Below, in pieces: positions 33,925 to 42,509 of a stretch of DNA of 42,509 nucleotides. The notes beneath the pieces are model-generated. The model worked only from the letters and a program-made list of their open reading frames with translations, had not been told where the DNA came from and searched no databases. Made by a program: the position numbers and the translations under genes. How positions within the stretch are numbered: the stretch's first letter is position 1; every line of letters begins with the position of its first letter. The stretch comes from Candidatus Desulfatibia profunda (GTDB lineage: Bacteria > Desulfobacterota > Desulfobacteria > Desulfobacterales > UBA11574): assembly GCA_014382665.1 (NCBI GenBank), contig JACNJH010000164.1:1-42509 (forward strand), read 5' to 3'.

Positions 33925-34413
33925 TTAAGGATTGAAACCGAATTTTTCCTTTAACTTGCGGTTGACCAGGGGCGGCACCATATCTTTGATGTCCCCGCCG
34001 AAACAGGCCGCTTCCTTTATGATTGATGAACTTGTAAAAATCCATCGAAGACCGGTCATCAGGAAAACGGTCTGAACTTCCCGGTTGAGCTTGCGGTTCA
34101 TCAGCGCCAACTGAAATTCATATTCAAAATCAGATACAGCCCGCATTCCTCGCAGTATGGCATGAGATTTGCGTTTGGCGGCATATTCCACGAGAAGCCC
34201 ATTAAACGTATCTATTTCAATGTTTGGACAATTTTTAAAGCTGCCTTCGAGCATCTCTACCCGCTCTTCAACGGTGAATAAACACTTTTTCACCGGATTG
34301 TTCAGGATAGCTATGATAATTTTGTCAAAAATTTTTAGCCCCCGTTCGGCGATGTCAACATGGCCGTTGGTAACAGGGTCAAAGGATCCCGGATATATGG
34401 CGATTTTCTGCAT
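33925..34413 (-). CDS. coaD: Phosphopantetheine adenylyltransferase
   Basis: The protein has 162 residues. It catalyses the fourth step of coenzyme A synthesis. The nucleotidyltransferase motif (YPGSFDPVTNGH) is at residues 7-18, with the TxGH element as NGH. AILRGMRAVSDFEYEFQLALMNR provides the conserved Arg residues, and SSSIIKE the C-terminal nucleotide motif. It converges with the YqaA-like gene. No strong ribosome site is seen. Confidence 0.97.
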   Translation of the reverse strand: MQKIAIYPGSFDPVTNGHVDIAERGLKIFDKIIIAILNNPVKKCLFTVEERVEMLEGSFKNCPNIEIDTFNGLLVEYAAKRKSHAILRGMRAVSDFEYEFQLALMNRKLNREVQTVFLMTGLRWIFTSSSIIKEAACFGGDIKDMVPPLVNRKLKEKFGFNP

Positions 34414-34543
34414 TCGTCTTCGTCTCTGATGGTAGAACCGGCCGGGCCCTCATCATTATGGAGCCTGATTTGCCTTTGGTGCGATATCCTAATAACCTAA
34501 TAAACATTCGACCAGCGAATGTGATCCGTATAAAGGGTACATT

Positions 34544-35104
34544 TCATACCACATAATTTAAAAATGATACAAGGGTTTTTCCATATTTTCTCTGGTCATC
34601 AATTTCGAATTGGCCAAGATCCGCCGGGATCGGCTCGGAAGCGGTGTGCTCGATCACAATGTAGGCCCCTCTTTCCAGCGAATTGCTGCGATAAAGATTA
34701 AACAACGCCGGTTTGATGATATTTTGGCCGTATGGCGGGTCCATAAAAACCAGGTTGAACGCCGGGATGGACGACTTTATACAGTTCAAACTCTTACTGA
34801 TATCCCATTTGATAATTTTCGTCCGTTCACCAAAAGCGCACGACTTGATGTTGAGAGTGATGGCGGATAACGCCTGCTGGTGATTATCTATAAACACAGC
34901 GGATTCAGCCCCCCGGCTGATCGCTTCAATACCAAGAGCCCCGGTTCCGGCAAACAGATCCAGTACAACCGCCTCCTGGACACGAGCGGAAATGATATTA
35001 AAAAGAGATTCTCTCAAGCGGTCGGCAGTCGGCCTTACCATGATACCACGCACCGCATGCAGCTTCTTTCCTCTCAGACTGCCGCCGATAATTCTCAAAC
35101 CCAT
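34544..35104 (-). CDS. rsmD: 16S rRNA (guanine966-N2)-methyltransferase RsmD
   Basis: The protein has 186 residues. The start matches the family (MGLRIIGGSLRGKKL, then RPTADRLRESLFNII). The SAM-binding loop is VLDLFAGTGALGIEAISRG and the catalytic motif for N-methylation of guanine is MDPPYG. It modifies the small-subunit rRNA. rsmD and coaD are neighbours in many bacteria, as here (130 bp apart). Confidence 0.96.
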   Translation of the reverse strand: MGLRIIGGSLRGKKLHAVRGIMVRPTADRLRESLFNIISARVQEAVVLDLFAGTGALGIEAISRGAESAVFIDNHQQALSAITLNIKSCAFGERTKIIKWDISKSLNCIKSSIPAFNLVFMDPPYGQNIIKPALFNLYRSNSLERGAYIVIEHTASEPIPADLGQFEIDDQRKYGKTLVSFLNYVV

Positions 35105-35283
35105 AGATTGTTACCGATTTCAGGACACCTGATTTGTTTGAATATGCTTGATATCAAATTAAGATGATTTTTTAAATATAACCCGATTGTATTTTGTAGT
35201 ATTGGGGTGCTTCCGAAATCGTAGATACTATGACGCTACTTATAAGGGTGGATCAGTATCACGAAACATCCGGACAGGCTGAC

Positions 35284-36633
35284 TCAGGCTTTTATCACCT
35301 GTTGCAGATAACCTTTTTTTACTCCGATGATTTTGGCTGTTTTGGTAATATCGCTATCGTTTTTCAAAAGTTTTCTTTGGATAAATATTTTTTCAAAAGC
35401 CTTTTTGGCTTCTTTTAAGTCTTGAATCAAAAAGAGCTGTGATTCAATTGAGGTCGTTCCTTCCGCGCATTCGGGGTTATATGGGAGTGGGATAGCGGAT
35501 TCGTCAATGGCATCTTTTTCAACCATAATCGCCAGCCGTTCAATCAGATTCTTAAGCTCCCTGACATTTCCCGGCCATGAATAGTTGTTCAACAGATCGA
35601 GTGCTTGCGAAGTTATTGTCTTGCTTTTATCTCGATGCTGGATAGCACATTCTTTCAAAAATGTTTCAACCAAAAGGGGAACATCTTCCAAACGATTCCT
35701 CAGCGGCGGAACTTCAATAGGAATTACATTCAGCCGATAGTAAATATCTTCCCTGAAATTTCCCTTTTCAATCTCCTTTTTAAGATCTTTATTGCTGGAA
35801 GCAATCACCCTGACATCTACGCTCAATACTCGGCTCCCGCCGACTCGCTGAAACTGCTTCTCCTGTAAAACCCGCAGGAGTTTAGACTGAGTTTTCAAGC
35901 TCATATCCCCGATTTCATCCAGGAAAATGGTTCCTTTGTTTGCCAATTCGAATTTCCCGATTTTTTTGGCAGTTGCCCCTGAAAAGGCGCCTTTTTCATG
36001 GCCGAACAGCTCACTTTCTATGAGTTCGTCAGGAATCGCCGCACAATTTACATCAATGAGCGGTTGATCTGCGCGTGGGCTTAACTGATGAATCGTGCGG
36101 GCGACCAGTTCCTTGCCGGTTCCATTCTCTCCGGTGAGTAGTATCCACGCATCGGTCGGCGCTGCAACAGCTATCTGTTTTTTTAGTGCTGTAACCGGCG
36201 GGCTGTTTCCGGTGATGGTATGCTTTTCAAGGGTCTTTTTACGCAGATACCTGTTTTCTTCTTCAAGCCGTCTAAAATTTAAAGCATTATTGATTGCCAC
36301 GATGACCTTTTCGATTGAAAGCGGTTTTTCGATTAAGTCGAAGGCACCGATCTTTGTGGCCTTAACGGCGGTTTCGATGGTCCCGTGACCGGATATAATG
36401 ATGACCTGGATATAAGGGTTGTTTGTCTTTATCTCCTTGAGGGTTTCAATACCGTCAATACCCGGCATCCATATGTCGAGCAGCACGAGATCCGGGGATT
36501 CTGAATCGATGATCTTCAAGGCTTCATATCCATTCGCTGCAGTTTGGACTTCAAAGCCTTCATCGGAAAGAAGACCGCTTAATGATTTCAGTATGGAAGG
36601 TTCGTCGTCTACAATTAAAATAGAAGGGAACAT
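35284..36633 (-). CDS. ntrX: NtrX-like sigma-54 response regulator
   Basis: The protein has 449 residues. The receiver (1-120) has Asp53 (LLDIWMP), a Ser/Gly in IISGHG and Lys in IEKPL. The AAA+ domain has Walker A (GENGTGKE), Walker B (GTIFLDEIGD) and a sigma-54 loop reading GAFSGA, where most activators have GAFTGA. The C-terminal helix-turn-helix is short (ITKTAKIIGVKKGYLQQVIKA), as in NtrX. The ATG at 36633 follows AAGGAA and lies 22 bp after the ntrY stop. The NtrYX pair responds to nitrogen, redox or envelope signals in other bacteria; the signal here is unknown. Confidence 0.88.
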   Translation of the reverse strand: MFPSILIVDDEPSILKSLSGLLSDEGFEVQTAANGYEALKIIDSESPDLVLLDIWMPGIDGIETLKEIKTNNPYIQVIIISGHGTIETAVKATKIGAFDLIEKPLSIEKVIVAINNALNFRRLEEENRYLRKKTLEKHTITGNSPPVTALKKQIAVAAPTDAWILLTGENGTGKELVARTIHQLSPRADQPLIDVNCAAIPDELIESELFGHEKGAFSGATAKKIGKFELANKGTIFLDEIGDMSLKTQSKLLRVLQEKQFQRVGGSRVLSVDVRVIASSNKDLKKEIEKGNFREDIYYRLNVIPIEVPPLRNRLEDVPLLVETFLKECAIQHRDKSKTITSQALDLLNNYSWPGNVRELKNLIERLAIMVEKDAIDESAIPLPYNPECAEGTTSIESQLFLIQDLKEAKKAFEKIFIQRKLLKNDSDITKTAKIIGVKKGYLQQVIKA

Positions 36634-36655
36634 ATGCGGCAATTCCTTTTTTAAT

Positions 36656-38890
36656 TTATATCGGCAGCTCGATAACAAACTTTGCGCCGCGGGGTTGATT
36701 ATCCTGAACGCGAATCATGCCGTTATGATCAGCGACAATTGTGCTTACAATGGTAAGCCCCAAGCCCATGCCGCTCTTTTTTGTCGAAAAATAGGGTTCA
36801 AAGAGACGAGTTTTATCTTCATCAGAGATGCCGTCTCCATCGTCGGCAACTTCTATTCGGGCAATTTTTAAAATAGAATCGTTGGTTATGGTTACAGATA
36901 TACTACCCTGCTCTTTAATGGCGCTGATGGCATTGTCCACAAGATTAATCATCACCCGCTTGATTTGCTGACGATCAAGGTTAAGTTGAGGGATATCATC
37001 TTTGACGCTGAACTCAAAGCTGATATTCGGATGCCCTTCCTTGTAAAGGGCCAAGGTCTCTTCAATAATAGGCGGCAAATCGCAGGGTTTAGGGTTTGCC
37101 GTAGGGAATCTTGCAAATGTTGAGAACTCGTCTACAAGGTTTCGAATCAACTCCACATGGTCCATAATGGTCCGGGTACACTCATCAAACACCGGCTGAT
37201 TGATTTGCTCGGAATATTTTCGTTTCAAACGTTGCGCTGAAAGTGTTATCGGGGTCAATGGATTTTTCACTTCATGGGCAATTCTGCGGGCAACTTCACG
37301 CCAGGCAGCCATGCGCTGGCCCTTTTCCAGTTCCGTCAGATCATCGAACACGATAACGATTCCCATGTGCTGACCGGTGTCATCCTTGAGGGCATTCACA
37401 TGCAATATGAAGCTTAAAGGGCTGCCGCCTATCGTTACTCTTAACGGCAGCTCTACGGCGTCATCCCGGGAGAATGAAAGGTTTTCCATAATATCTTCGG
37501 CAAGCTTCAGGTGCTGACCGTTTAAAAGTTCCGTATAACTTCTATTGATGATTTCCTCTGATCTAAGGTTCAGCATTCTTTCCGCCGACTTGTTCATGGT
37601 GGTAATAATGCCCTCGGCATCAAGGGTGACAACGCCGGCGGAGACATTTTTCAAGACAATTTCCATGTACTGTCGTCTTTCTTCGATTTCAATATTCTGC
37701 TGCCGCAGCATGCGGGCTGAAAGTTCAAGCTGTTCTCTGCCGACCCGCAGGTCTTTGGTCATGGTGTTAAATGAATCTACCAGGCTGCCGATTTCATCAT
37801 CCGCTACCTGTTCGATACGGAAACTCAGGTCACCTTCCGCAACCCGACGAGTTCCATCAGCAAGTTCCATGATCGGGATCGTAATCGTTTTGGCCAGGTA
37901 AAAGCCGAACCATATGGCACAAAAGACAACCAGCAACGCTACAATTGAAAGTGTTATATAATAAGTGATCTGAATCGGTTTTTTAAGAAGTTTTATCTGC
38001 TCGTATTCTTCAAAACCTCTTGAGATGGACGCCATGTTTTCGGAAAGGTCCGGACCAATCAAGATGTTTATCACAACATAGGCCTCGACATTGGTTCGTT
38101 TTGCTCCAAACGGCACCGTTGCGATGGTCCTGATAATCTCGCCGGTAGGGATACTTTCGGTAATTGTCCGGACATCTTTTGATTCCACCTCTTTCTGAAG
38201 ATTATCGGCGGAGACAATCTTAAAGGGTTTATCTTCCAGTTTCGGCGCCAGGGCCAGCGTAAGGCGACGGGCATTGGCTGCATAAACTTCGACCGCATCG
38301 AAATTGAACTCTCTTTGGACAATCTGAATGTAGTGGGAAAGGGCTTTTTCTTTTTTGGGGTCCAGAAGTTTTTTGGTGTTAATCTGATATGAGATTCTTT
38401 CGAGAAAAAATTGATTGTTCTCTTCGGCTTGCAAATATAAACTTCGGCCGACAAGCAGGGAGTTTTCAAGGGCCTGTTCAACCGGGACATTGAACCAAAA
38501 CTCAATGCTGGTGGTGAGAAAATTGATTGAAAAGAAAAAAAGCACAATTGTGGGCACCAAAGAGAGCGCTATAAACGCAACAACAAGTCTTGTGCGGAGC
38601 TTTGCTCCCATTACTTTTCGCCGACGTTCATAAAGCAGTTTGACTAAATTTCTAAAAACAAGAAATATCAATAAGATCAACAGCAGCAGATTGATATTGA
38701 TCAATATGAACATCAATATCGTGTTGGAAATGGGAATGTCGGTCCCAAAATGTATGATCCTGTTTTCAGCGAAAGTTAAAAGAGCTACCACAGCGATAAT
38801 GACGACAATAATGATACCCTCACGCTTCCGTCTGTTGCGCTCTTTTTCTGATAGGTAAGCTGCTGATTTTTGTAGCTTGCTGTTGCTCAT
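36656..38890 (-). CDS. ntrY: NtrY-like sensor histidine kinase
   Basis: The protein has 744 residues. Basic N terminus, then membrane spans near 25-45, 55-85, 105-130 and 310-335, with a periplasmic sensor between the last two. A HAMP domain (about 335-388), a PAS domain (about 405-510) and HisKA/HATPase follow, with the phosphorylated His539 in IAHEVKNPLTP, N box (MINLVDNAISAI), G1 (DDGDGISDED) and G2 (SGMGLGLTI). The start ATG at 38890 is preceded by a GTG that could also serve. It forms a probable operon with DUF4390 (33 bp upstream) and ntrX. Confidence 0.9.
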   Translation of the reverse strand: MSNSKLQKSAAYLSEKERNRRKREGIIIVVIIAVVALLTFAENRIIHFGTDIPISNTILMFILININLLLLILLIFLVFRNLVKLLYERRRKVMGAKLRTRLVVAFIALSLVPTIVLFFFSINFLTTSIEFWFNVPVEQALENSLLVGRSLYLQAEENNQFFLERISYQINTKKLLDPKKEKALSHYIQIVQREFNFDAVEVYAANARRLTLALAPKLEDKPFKIVSADNLQKEVESKDVRTITESIPTGEIIRTIATVPFGAKRTNVEAYVVINILIGPDLSENMASISRGFEEYEQIKLLKKPIQITYYITLSIVALLVVFCAIWFGFYLAKTITIPIMELADGTRRVAEGDLSFRIEQVADDEIGSLVDSFNTMTKDLRVGREQLELSARMLRQQNIEIEERRQYMEIVLKNVSAGVVTLDAEGIITTMNKSAERMLNLRSEEIINRSYTELLNGQHLKLAEDIMENLSFSRDDAVELPLRVTIGGSPLSFILHVNALKDDTGQHMGIVIVFDDLTELEKGQRMAAWREVARRIAHEVKNPLTPITLSAQRLKRKYSEQINQPVFDECTRTIMDHVELIRNLVDEFSTFARFPTANPKPCDLPPIIEETLALYKEGHPNISFEFSVKDDIPQLNLDRQQIKRVMINLVDNAISAIKEQGSISVTITNDSILKIARIEVADDGDGISDEDKTRLFEPYFSTKKSGMGLGLTIVSTIVADHNGMIRVQDNQPRGAKFVIELPI

Positions 38891-38923
38891 CACAATTGTT
38901 AAACTTTTGGTCTTATCAAACGG

Positions 38924-39493
38924 TTAATAGATGAAGTCTATCGTATATAAATCGGTTTCAAAATCCCAGAGAGAAACAAAGAATAAGACATAGTGCAGAT
39001 AAAAAGGAAGGGTTAGTTTGTTAAGCTCCGCCTTTGCCTGTATCTGATAATGCCTGCCTTTTTCCAGCAAGCTTAGCGGAATAATCTTTAAGCTGTCAAT
39101 TTCGGCCATCAACTTCTGGGCTTCGCCAAAAGATTGCGTAATTAAAGGATCACCGTTTTCCCATGACCGTTTTATAATAAATTCCTTCTTAAGGTTATTG
39201 TATTTCAGCGTATGGGTGATTTTTATGTCAGCGATTTTTTTGTCGAACCACAGATTGCGTTCCTGGTATAGGGAGATATAAAACGAAAACGTAGTCGGCA
39301 CACCGCTTAAAACGGCCTTTTTCATTTTTTCTCTGAAAGCGCCTTCCACTGTCAGATAAACCAGCAGGTCGTCACGTGTGTTGGTGACGATGATATCTCT
39401 CAGGGTAGCATCCTGAGCATATGCCAAATTCTGCATCACAAGGAGTATGCCAAGGACTATGGCACAAGTTCTCCGCTTCAGTAAATATTTCAT
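38924..39493 (-). CDS. DUF4390 exported protein
   Basis: The protein has 189 residues, with a signal peptide (about 1-26, ending in AYAQ). The body carries the DUF4390 pattern: DLLVYLTVEGAF, SGVPTTFSFYISLYQERNLWFDKKI, and a Pro-Phe-Tyr segment near the end (LPFYLHYVLFFVSLWDFETDLYTIDF). Genes of this family commonly lie directly before ntrY-like kinases, suggesting a periplasmic partner of the kinase; that link is inferred from the arrangement. Confidence 0.82.
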   Translation of the reverse strand: MKYLLKRRTCAIVLGILLVMQNLAYAQDATLRDIIVTNTRDDLLVYLTVEGAFREKMKKAVLSGVPTTFSFYISLYQERNLWFDKKIADIKITHTLKYNNLKKEFIIKRSWENGDPLITQSFGEAQKLMAEIDSLKIIPLSLLEKGRHYQIQAKAELNKLTLPFYLHYVLFFVSLWDFETDLYTIDFIY

Positions 39494-39581
39494 AAGTACG
39501 CCTTACGGTCCTCAGACGAAAAATGAAATTTTTGCCTGTAGTTCCAAATGGTAATCAACTTAATTATTAGCGGATACCTTA

Positions 39582-40487
39582 CTAAATGGCAAGTGATTTT
39601 GGTTGAAAGGGGGCTAAATCTTGTGCATCTCGAACAGTAACGGTCTCCCAAGACTCCTTTTGGGCAAAAAATTCTTTAAGAAAGGCATGGTTAAAGGCAT
39701 GACCGGATTTTTCCGCCACTATGTGGCCTAAAATCGGCATGCCGAGAAGGGAAAAATCGCCGATACAGTCGAGAATTTTATGCCGCACAAACTCGTTCTG
39801 ATACCGCAATCCCCCCTCATTGACAACCTTATGACGGTCAATGGCAATAACATTTTCAAGGGATACGCCCTTTGCCAGCCCGTATTGTTTCAGATAGTCA
39901 TACTCATGGAGAAAACCGAATGTTCTGGCTTTGCAGATCTCACGTTCAAAAGTGCGGTCCGACAGATTCACCGAATAGGTTTGCCTTTTAATCAGGTCAT
40001 GATCATACTCGATGGTGCAGGTTATTTTAAACGCTGAACAGGGATAGACGCCAACGAATTTCCCGTCTTTTTTTAGCTTGATCGGCTCTTTGATCACAAA
40101 ACAATATCTTGGAGCATCCTGCTCCTTGATACCCGTCGCTTTTATCAATTTTGTAAAAGGACCGGCACTGCCGTCCATGATCGGCATCTCATAGGTATCC
40201 ACCTCAACCAGGGCATTGTCGATGGAAAGCCCCGCAAGACAGGCCATAAGATGCTCTATGGTTGAGACGATAAATCCGTCAATTCCGATAACAGTTGCCA
40301 GACTTGTATCCACGACCATATTAAAATGGGCCGATATGCTCGGGCAATCCGGAAGGTCTGTGCGGATGAATTTGATGCCATAATTGCTCGGTGCAGGCTT
40401 TATGGTTACGTTTACCTTTTTACCCGAATGAATTCCCACACCCGAGCAAGTGACCGGCTTGGCTATCGTTCTTTGTTGATGGTGCAT
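39582..40487 (-). CDS. lpxC: UDP-3-O-acyl-N-acetylglucosamine deacetylase LpxC
   Basis: The protein has 301 residues. It performs the committed step of lipid A synthesis. Zinc ligands are visible: His79 in STIEHLMACL, then the His and Asp in FVRHKILDCIGD, and a catalytic His in KSGHAFNHAF. The conserved Glu near EMPIMDGSAGPF is present. It shows that the organism has an LPS-type outer membrane. It appears to be a single gene with a long upstream region. Confidence 0.97.
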   Translation of the reverse strand: MHHQQRTIAKPVTCSGVGIHSGKKVNVTIKPAPSNYGIKFIRTDLPDCPSISAHFNMVVDTSLATVIGIDGFIVSTIEHLMACLAGLSIDNALVEVDTYEMPIMDGSAGPFTKLIKATGIKEQDAPRYCFVIKEPIKLKKDGKFVGVYPCSAFKITCTIEYDHDLIKRQTYSVNLSDRTFEREICKARTFGFLHEYDYLKQYGLAKGVSLENVIAIDRHKVVNEGGLRYQNEFVRHKILDCIGDFSLLGMPILGHIVAEKSGHAFNHAFLKEFFAQKESWETVTVRDAQDLAPFQPKSLAI

Positions 40488-40587
40488 ATGATATCAGATT
40501 TCCGTTACAGCGGAAAAGAATAGCAACTATAAAATATAGCAGCGATTCGCGTGTAATCGATGCTTTTTTGACGGTTTAAAAACTTCT

Positions 40588-40617
40588 TTTGAACTGCAAC
40601 AGCGAGAGCATTCCCCG
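40588..40617 (+). repeat. Degenerate 30-bp repeat, copy 1
   Basis: The word starts TTTGAACTG and ends GCATTCCCCG. It matches 24 of 30 bases in the same orientation at 40923-40952. It includes one arm of a local inverted repeat. Confidence 0.5.
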
Positions 40618-40922
40618 CAGTTGGCTGCAGAGGGCTTCAAACTGCAGTTCAATAGCCATGTAAAATTTAGTATCTATAACCTATTGAGATTTGTTTTGGC
40701 AACAAAAAAGAAAACTAGCCACCGGTTTTCGTCCTTAAAATATTCCCGTGCATCCGACCATAAAAGGATTGTCCTATTTACAGACATCTGTTATAATTAA
40801 TAAATTTTTAAGCAGCAAATCAAAGTAATTCTATGTTGGTATGTGTTGAAAATGATTTCGAAAAATTTAATTTTTCTTGAATTATCAAACTGTTTCTTTG
40901 ATCTTTCCTTTTTATAGTACAC

Positions 40923-40952
40923 TTTGAACTGTAGCAGCGCTCGCATTCTCCG
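40923..40952 (+). repeat. Degenerate 30-bp repeat, copy 2
   Basis: The second copy of the word at 40588-40617 lies about 70 bp before the comM start. It could be a dispersed repeat or a shared protein-binding site. Confidence 0.5.
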
Positions 40953-41022
40953 TACCGTTTTCAGCGGGGTAAGGATGCCAAGCTTTGCTGATAAAGGTCT
41001 CGGATAAGCAAAAGGAGGAAAT

Positions 41023-41969
41023 GTGCTTGCCAAAGTTTTAAGCAGTGCGGTCATCGGAATTGACGCCTATCTGGTGGAAGTGGAAGTCGATATTACCTCA
41101 GGCCTGCCTGCCTTTACAACGGTCGGGCTGCCGGAAGCGTCCGTAAAGGAAAGCAAGGAACGGGTTAGGTCAGCGATTAATAACTCGGGTTATACATTTC
41201 CGGATGACAGGATCACGGTCAATTTAGCTCCGGCCAGCATAAAGAAAGAAGGAACCGGTTTTGATCTGCCGATCGCCTTAGGAATCCTGACGGCAACCCG
41301 GATCATTCCCCAGGAAATCATTTCCAGATATCTTGTTTTGGGAGAACTTTCACTGGATGGTCGTATCAAACCGGTAAACGGTTCCCTGCCAATGGCCCTG
41401 GCGGCCAAAGATGCCGGTTATCATGGAATCATCGTACCTTACGACAATGGCCGCGAAGCATCGGTCGTTCAGGAAATTTCTGTTTTTCCGGTTAAAACCC
41501 TGTCTCAGCTCGTTGACTTTTTGCGTGGATTCGCCCCGATAAAACCATTGAAAACCGATATTTCCGCCGTCTTTAAGGATGGAGATGACTTTGAGATCGA
41601 TTTTTCCGAAGTCATGGGTCAGGAACATGTCAAGCGTGCCCTGGAAGTCGCTGCGGCCGGGGCGCATAATCTGATTATGATCGGTCCGCCCGGTTCAGGC
41701 AAAACCATGCTTGCCAAACGCCTGCCGACCATCCTTCCGGCACTGACATTTGACGAAGCCATTGAAACCACAAAAATATTCAGTGTTGTCGGCATGCTTT
41801 CAAAGGGCCAGGCCCTGGTTACCAAACGGCCTTTCCGGTCACCCCATCATACCATATCCGACGCAGGTTTGATCGGCGGCGGACATATTCCCAGACCCGG
41901 CGAAGTCAGCATGGCCCATAACGGGGTTTTGTTCTTAGACGAACTTCCGGAATTTAAAAAGCATGTGCT
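41023..41969 (+). pseudogene. comM: ComM/YifB magnesium-chelatase-like ATPase, 3' part lost
   Basis: ComM is an AAA+ helicase of about 500 residues that helps integrate foreign DNA in natural transformation. The first 315 residues are intact: N-terminal ChlI-like fold ([19 protein letters not shown]), Walker A GPPGSGKT at about residue 221, and Walker B ([11 protein letters not shown]) just before the break. Past 41969 the sequence changes into an inverted copy of itself and then tolQ, leaving a nonsense tail to 42057. The start is a GTG with a strong ribosome site (AAAGGAGGAAAT). The gene is probably whole in the real genome. Confidence 0.88.
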
Positions 41970-41997
41970 GGAAGTTCGTCTAAGAACAAAACCCCGT
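41921..41997. repeat. Perfect 28-bp inverted repeat at the comM/tolQ junction
   Basis: Bases 41921-41948 (inside the Walker B region of comM) are the exact reverse complement of 41970-41997, with a 21-bp loop. The second arm ends where tolQ-like coding begins. The first eight bases of the second arm (GGAAGTTC) could also be native comM, giving a microhomology for a fold-back copying event. Confidence 0.9.
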
Positions 41998-41998
41998 A

Positions 41999-42509
41999 CT
42001 TGTTCTGTTTTCTGTCGTTTCATGGGCAATTATCTTTACAAAATGGAGGTTTTTTAGAAATGCAGGGCAAGAAACCTCTTATTTTCTCGATCTCTTCTGG
42101 GATACCAGTGATATGTCAACGATATATAGAGAAAGTGAAGATCTGGTTTTCAGTCCTGTTGCGCAGCTGTTCAGGTCAGGGTATTCTGAATTGATGCGTA
42201 TGAGGAGGATACAGAATCCATCTGCAGACGATAATGGAGAGCAGGGTCTCAATGGTCTGTCCGAGTATGTAGAGAGATCACTTAAAAAAACGACTATCCA
42301 TGAGACTGCCCGACTGGAAAAAGCTCTCTCTTTTTTAGCTACTACAGGAAATACGGCCCCTTTTATAGGTCTTTTCGGTACTGTTTGGGGGATAATGGAA
42401 TCCTTCAGGGGAATAGGACTTAAGGGTTCTGCCAGCCTGGCTGTAGTGGCGCCGGGAATCTCAGAAGCTTTGATTGCAACAGCAGTGGGACTGGCAGCTG
42501 CCATACCAG
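41999..42509 (+). CDS. tolQ: TolQ/ExbB-type proton channel, internal fragment
   Basis: The 170-residue reading lacks both ends. It starts inside the first membrane span ([19 protein letters not shown]) and continues with the family's [14 protein letters not shown] segment, cytoplasmic loop, and the second span with [19 protein letters not shown] and a final [13 protein letters not shown]. This is the TolQ branch, part of the Tol-Pal envelope system. The in-frame codons before 41996 run into a stop in the inverted copy of comM (TAA at 41981-41983), so no natural start exists here. Codon use (frequent AGG, ATA) seems unlike nearby genes. It is probably joined by error or rearrangement. Confidence 0.85.

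Larger units (their letters stand above)
40488..41022. other. Divergent intergenic region between lpxC and comM
   Basis: These 535 bases hold no gene. A 10-bp inverted repeat (TTGAACTGCA at 40589-40598, TGCAGTTCAA at 40643-40652) could form a hairpin. A 30-bp word at 40588-40617 recurs with six mismatches at 40923-40952. The rest is AT-rich and should hold the promoters of both genes. Confidence 0.5.

Noticed and set aside
38071-38547. A 158-codon minus-strand open frame inside ntrY
   Set aside because: Alternative frame of the ntrY gene with no recognisable features.
41970-42057. A natural frameshifted or fused C terminus of ComM
   Set aside because: The added residues are encoded by an inverted copy of comM and an out-of-frame part of tolQ, so they are junction by-products.

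Overview
The window looks like a chromosomal stretch of an anaerobic, Gram-negative member of the Desulfobacterota (a Desulfobacterales-like bacterium). The evidence is a lipid A gene (lpxC), a type IV pilus secretin operon (pilMNOPQ), a PflX-type radical SAM enzyme, many sigma-54 (RpoN) two-component regulators, the ntrX-ntrY-DUF4390 arrangement, and dispersed inverted-repeat elements of a kind I associate with that group. No database search was possible, so the taxonomy is an inference.

Layout. Bases 1-6899 carry the end of an HDOD protein, a HEAT-repeat/receiver fusion, recN, a small stand-alone MshEN-like (possible c-di-GMP-binding) protein and a large membrane histidine kinase. Bases 7264 to about 12970 are an AT-rich accessory island. 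It holds a proteasome-like Ntn-hydrolase gene in line with an orphan antitoxin candidate and a MazF toxin, a DUF2283/DUF4258-like pair, a tyrosine recombinase cut off before its catalytic domain, an XRE-ImmA/IrrE peptidase-regulator, and two MITE-like elements. Bases 12976-16417 encode FmdB-like, PflX-like, SH3b, PfkB-kinase and TPR proteins. Bases 16416-19667 hold a sigma-54 two-component system on the minus strand with what appears to be its own small RNA just downstream. Bases 20229-26410 are an HTH gene plus pilMNOPQ, facing a PilF/PilW-like lipoprotein, a LysM repeat protein, thrC and serS. Bases 32079-33908 (5-FCL, pcm, YqaA-like) and 33925-40487 (coaD, rsmD, ntrX, ntrY, DUF4390, lpxC) are conserved housekeeping and envelope genes. 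The window ends in comM, which is broken by a perfect 28-bp inverted repeat and joined to a headless tolQ fragment. This is probably a chimeric junction.

The most interesting signal is at 16416-16805 on the minus strand. Three near-perfect 16-bp palindromes lie exactly 77 bp apart. Downstream of them is a near-consensus -24/-12 promoter, and about 76 nt after its predicted start is a strong intrinsic terminator. All of this lies directly behind a gene for a sigma-54 enhancer-binding response regulator. The simplest reading is a two-component-controlled, RpoN-dependent small RNA with an anti-Shine-Dalgarno segment. A second candidate is the Ntn-hydrolase/antitoxin/MazF operon at 7264-8742, which has its own -24/-12 promoter candidate.
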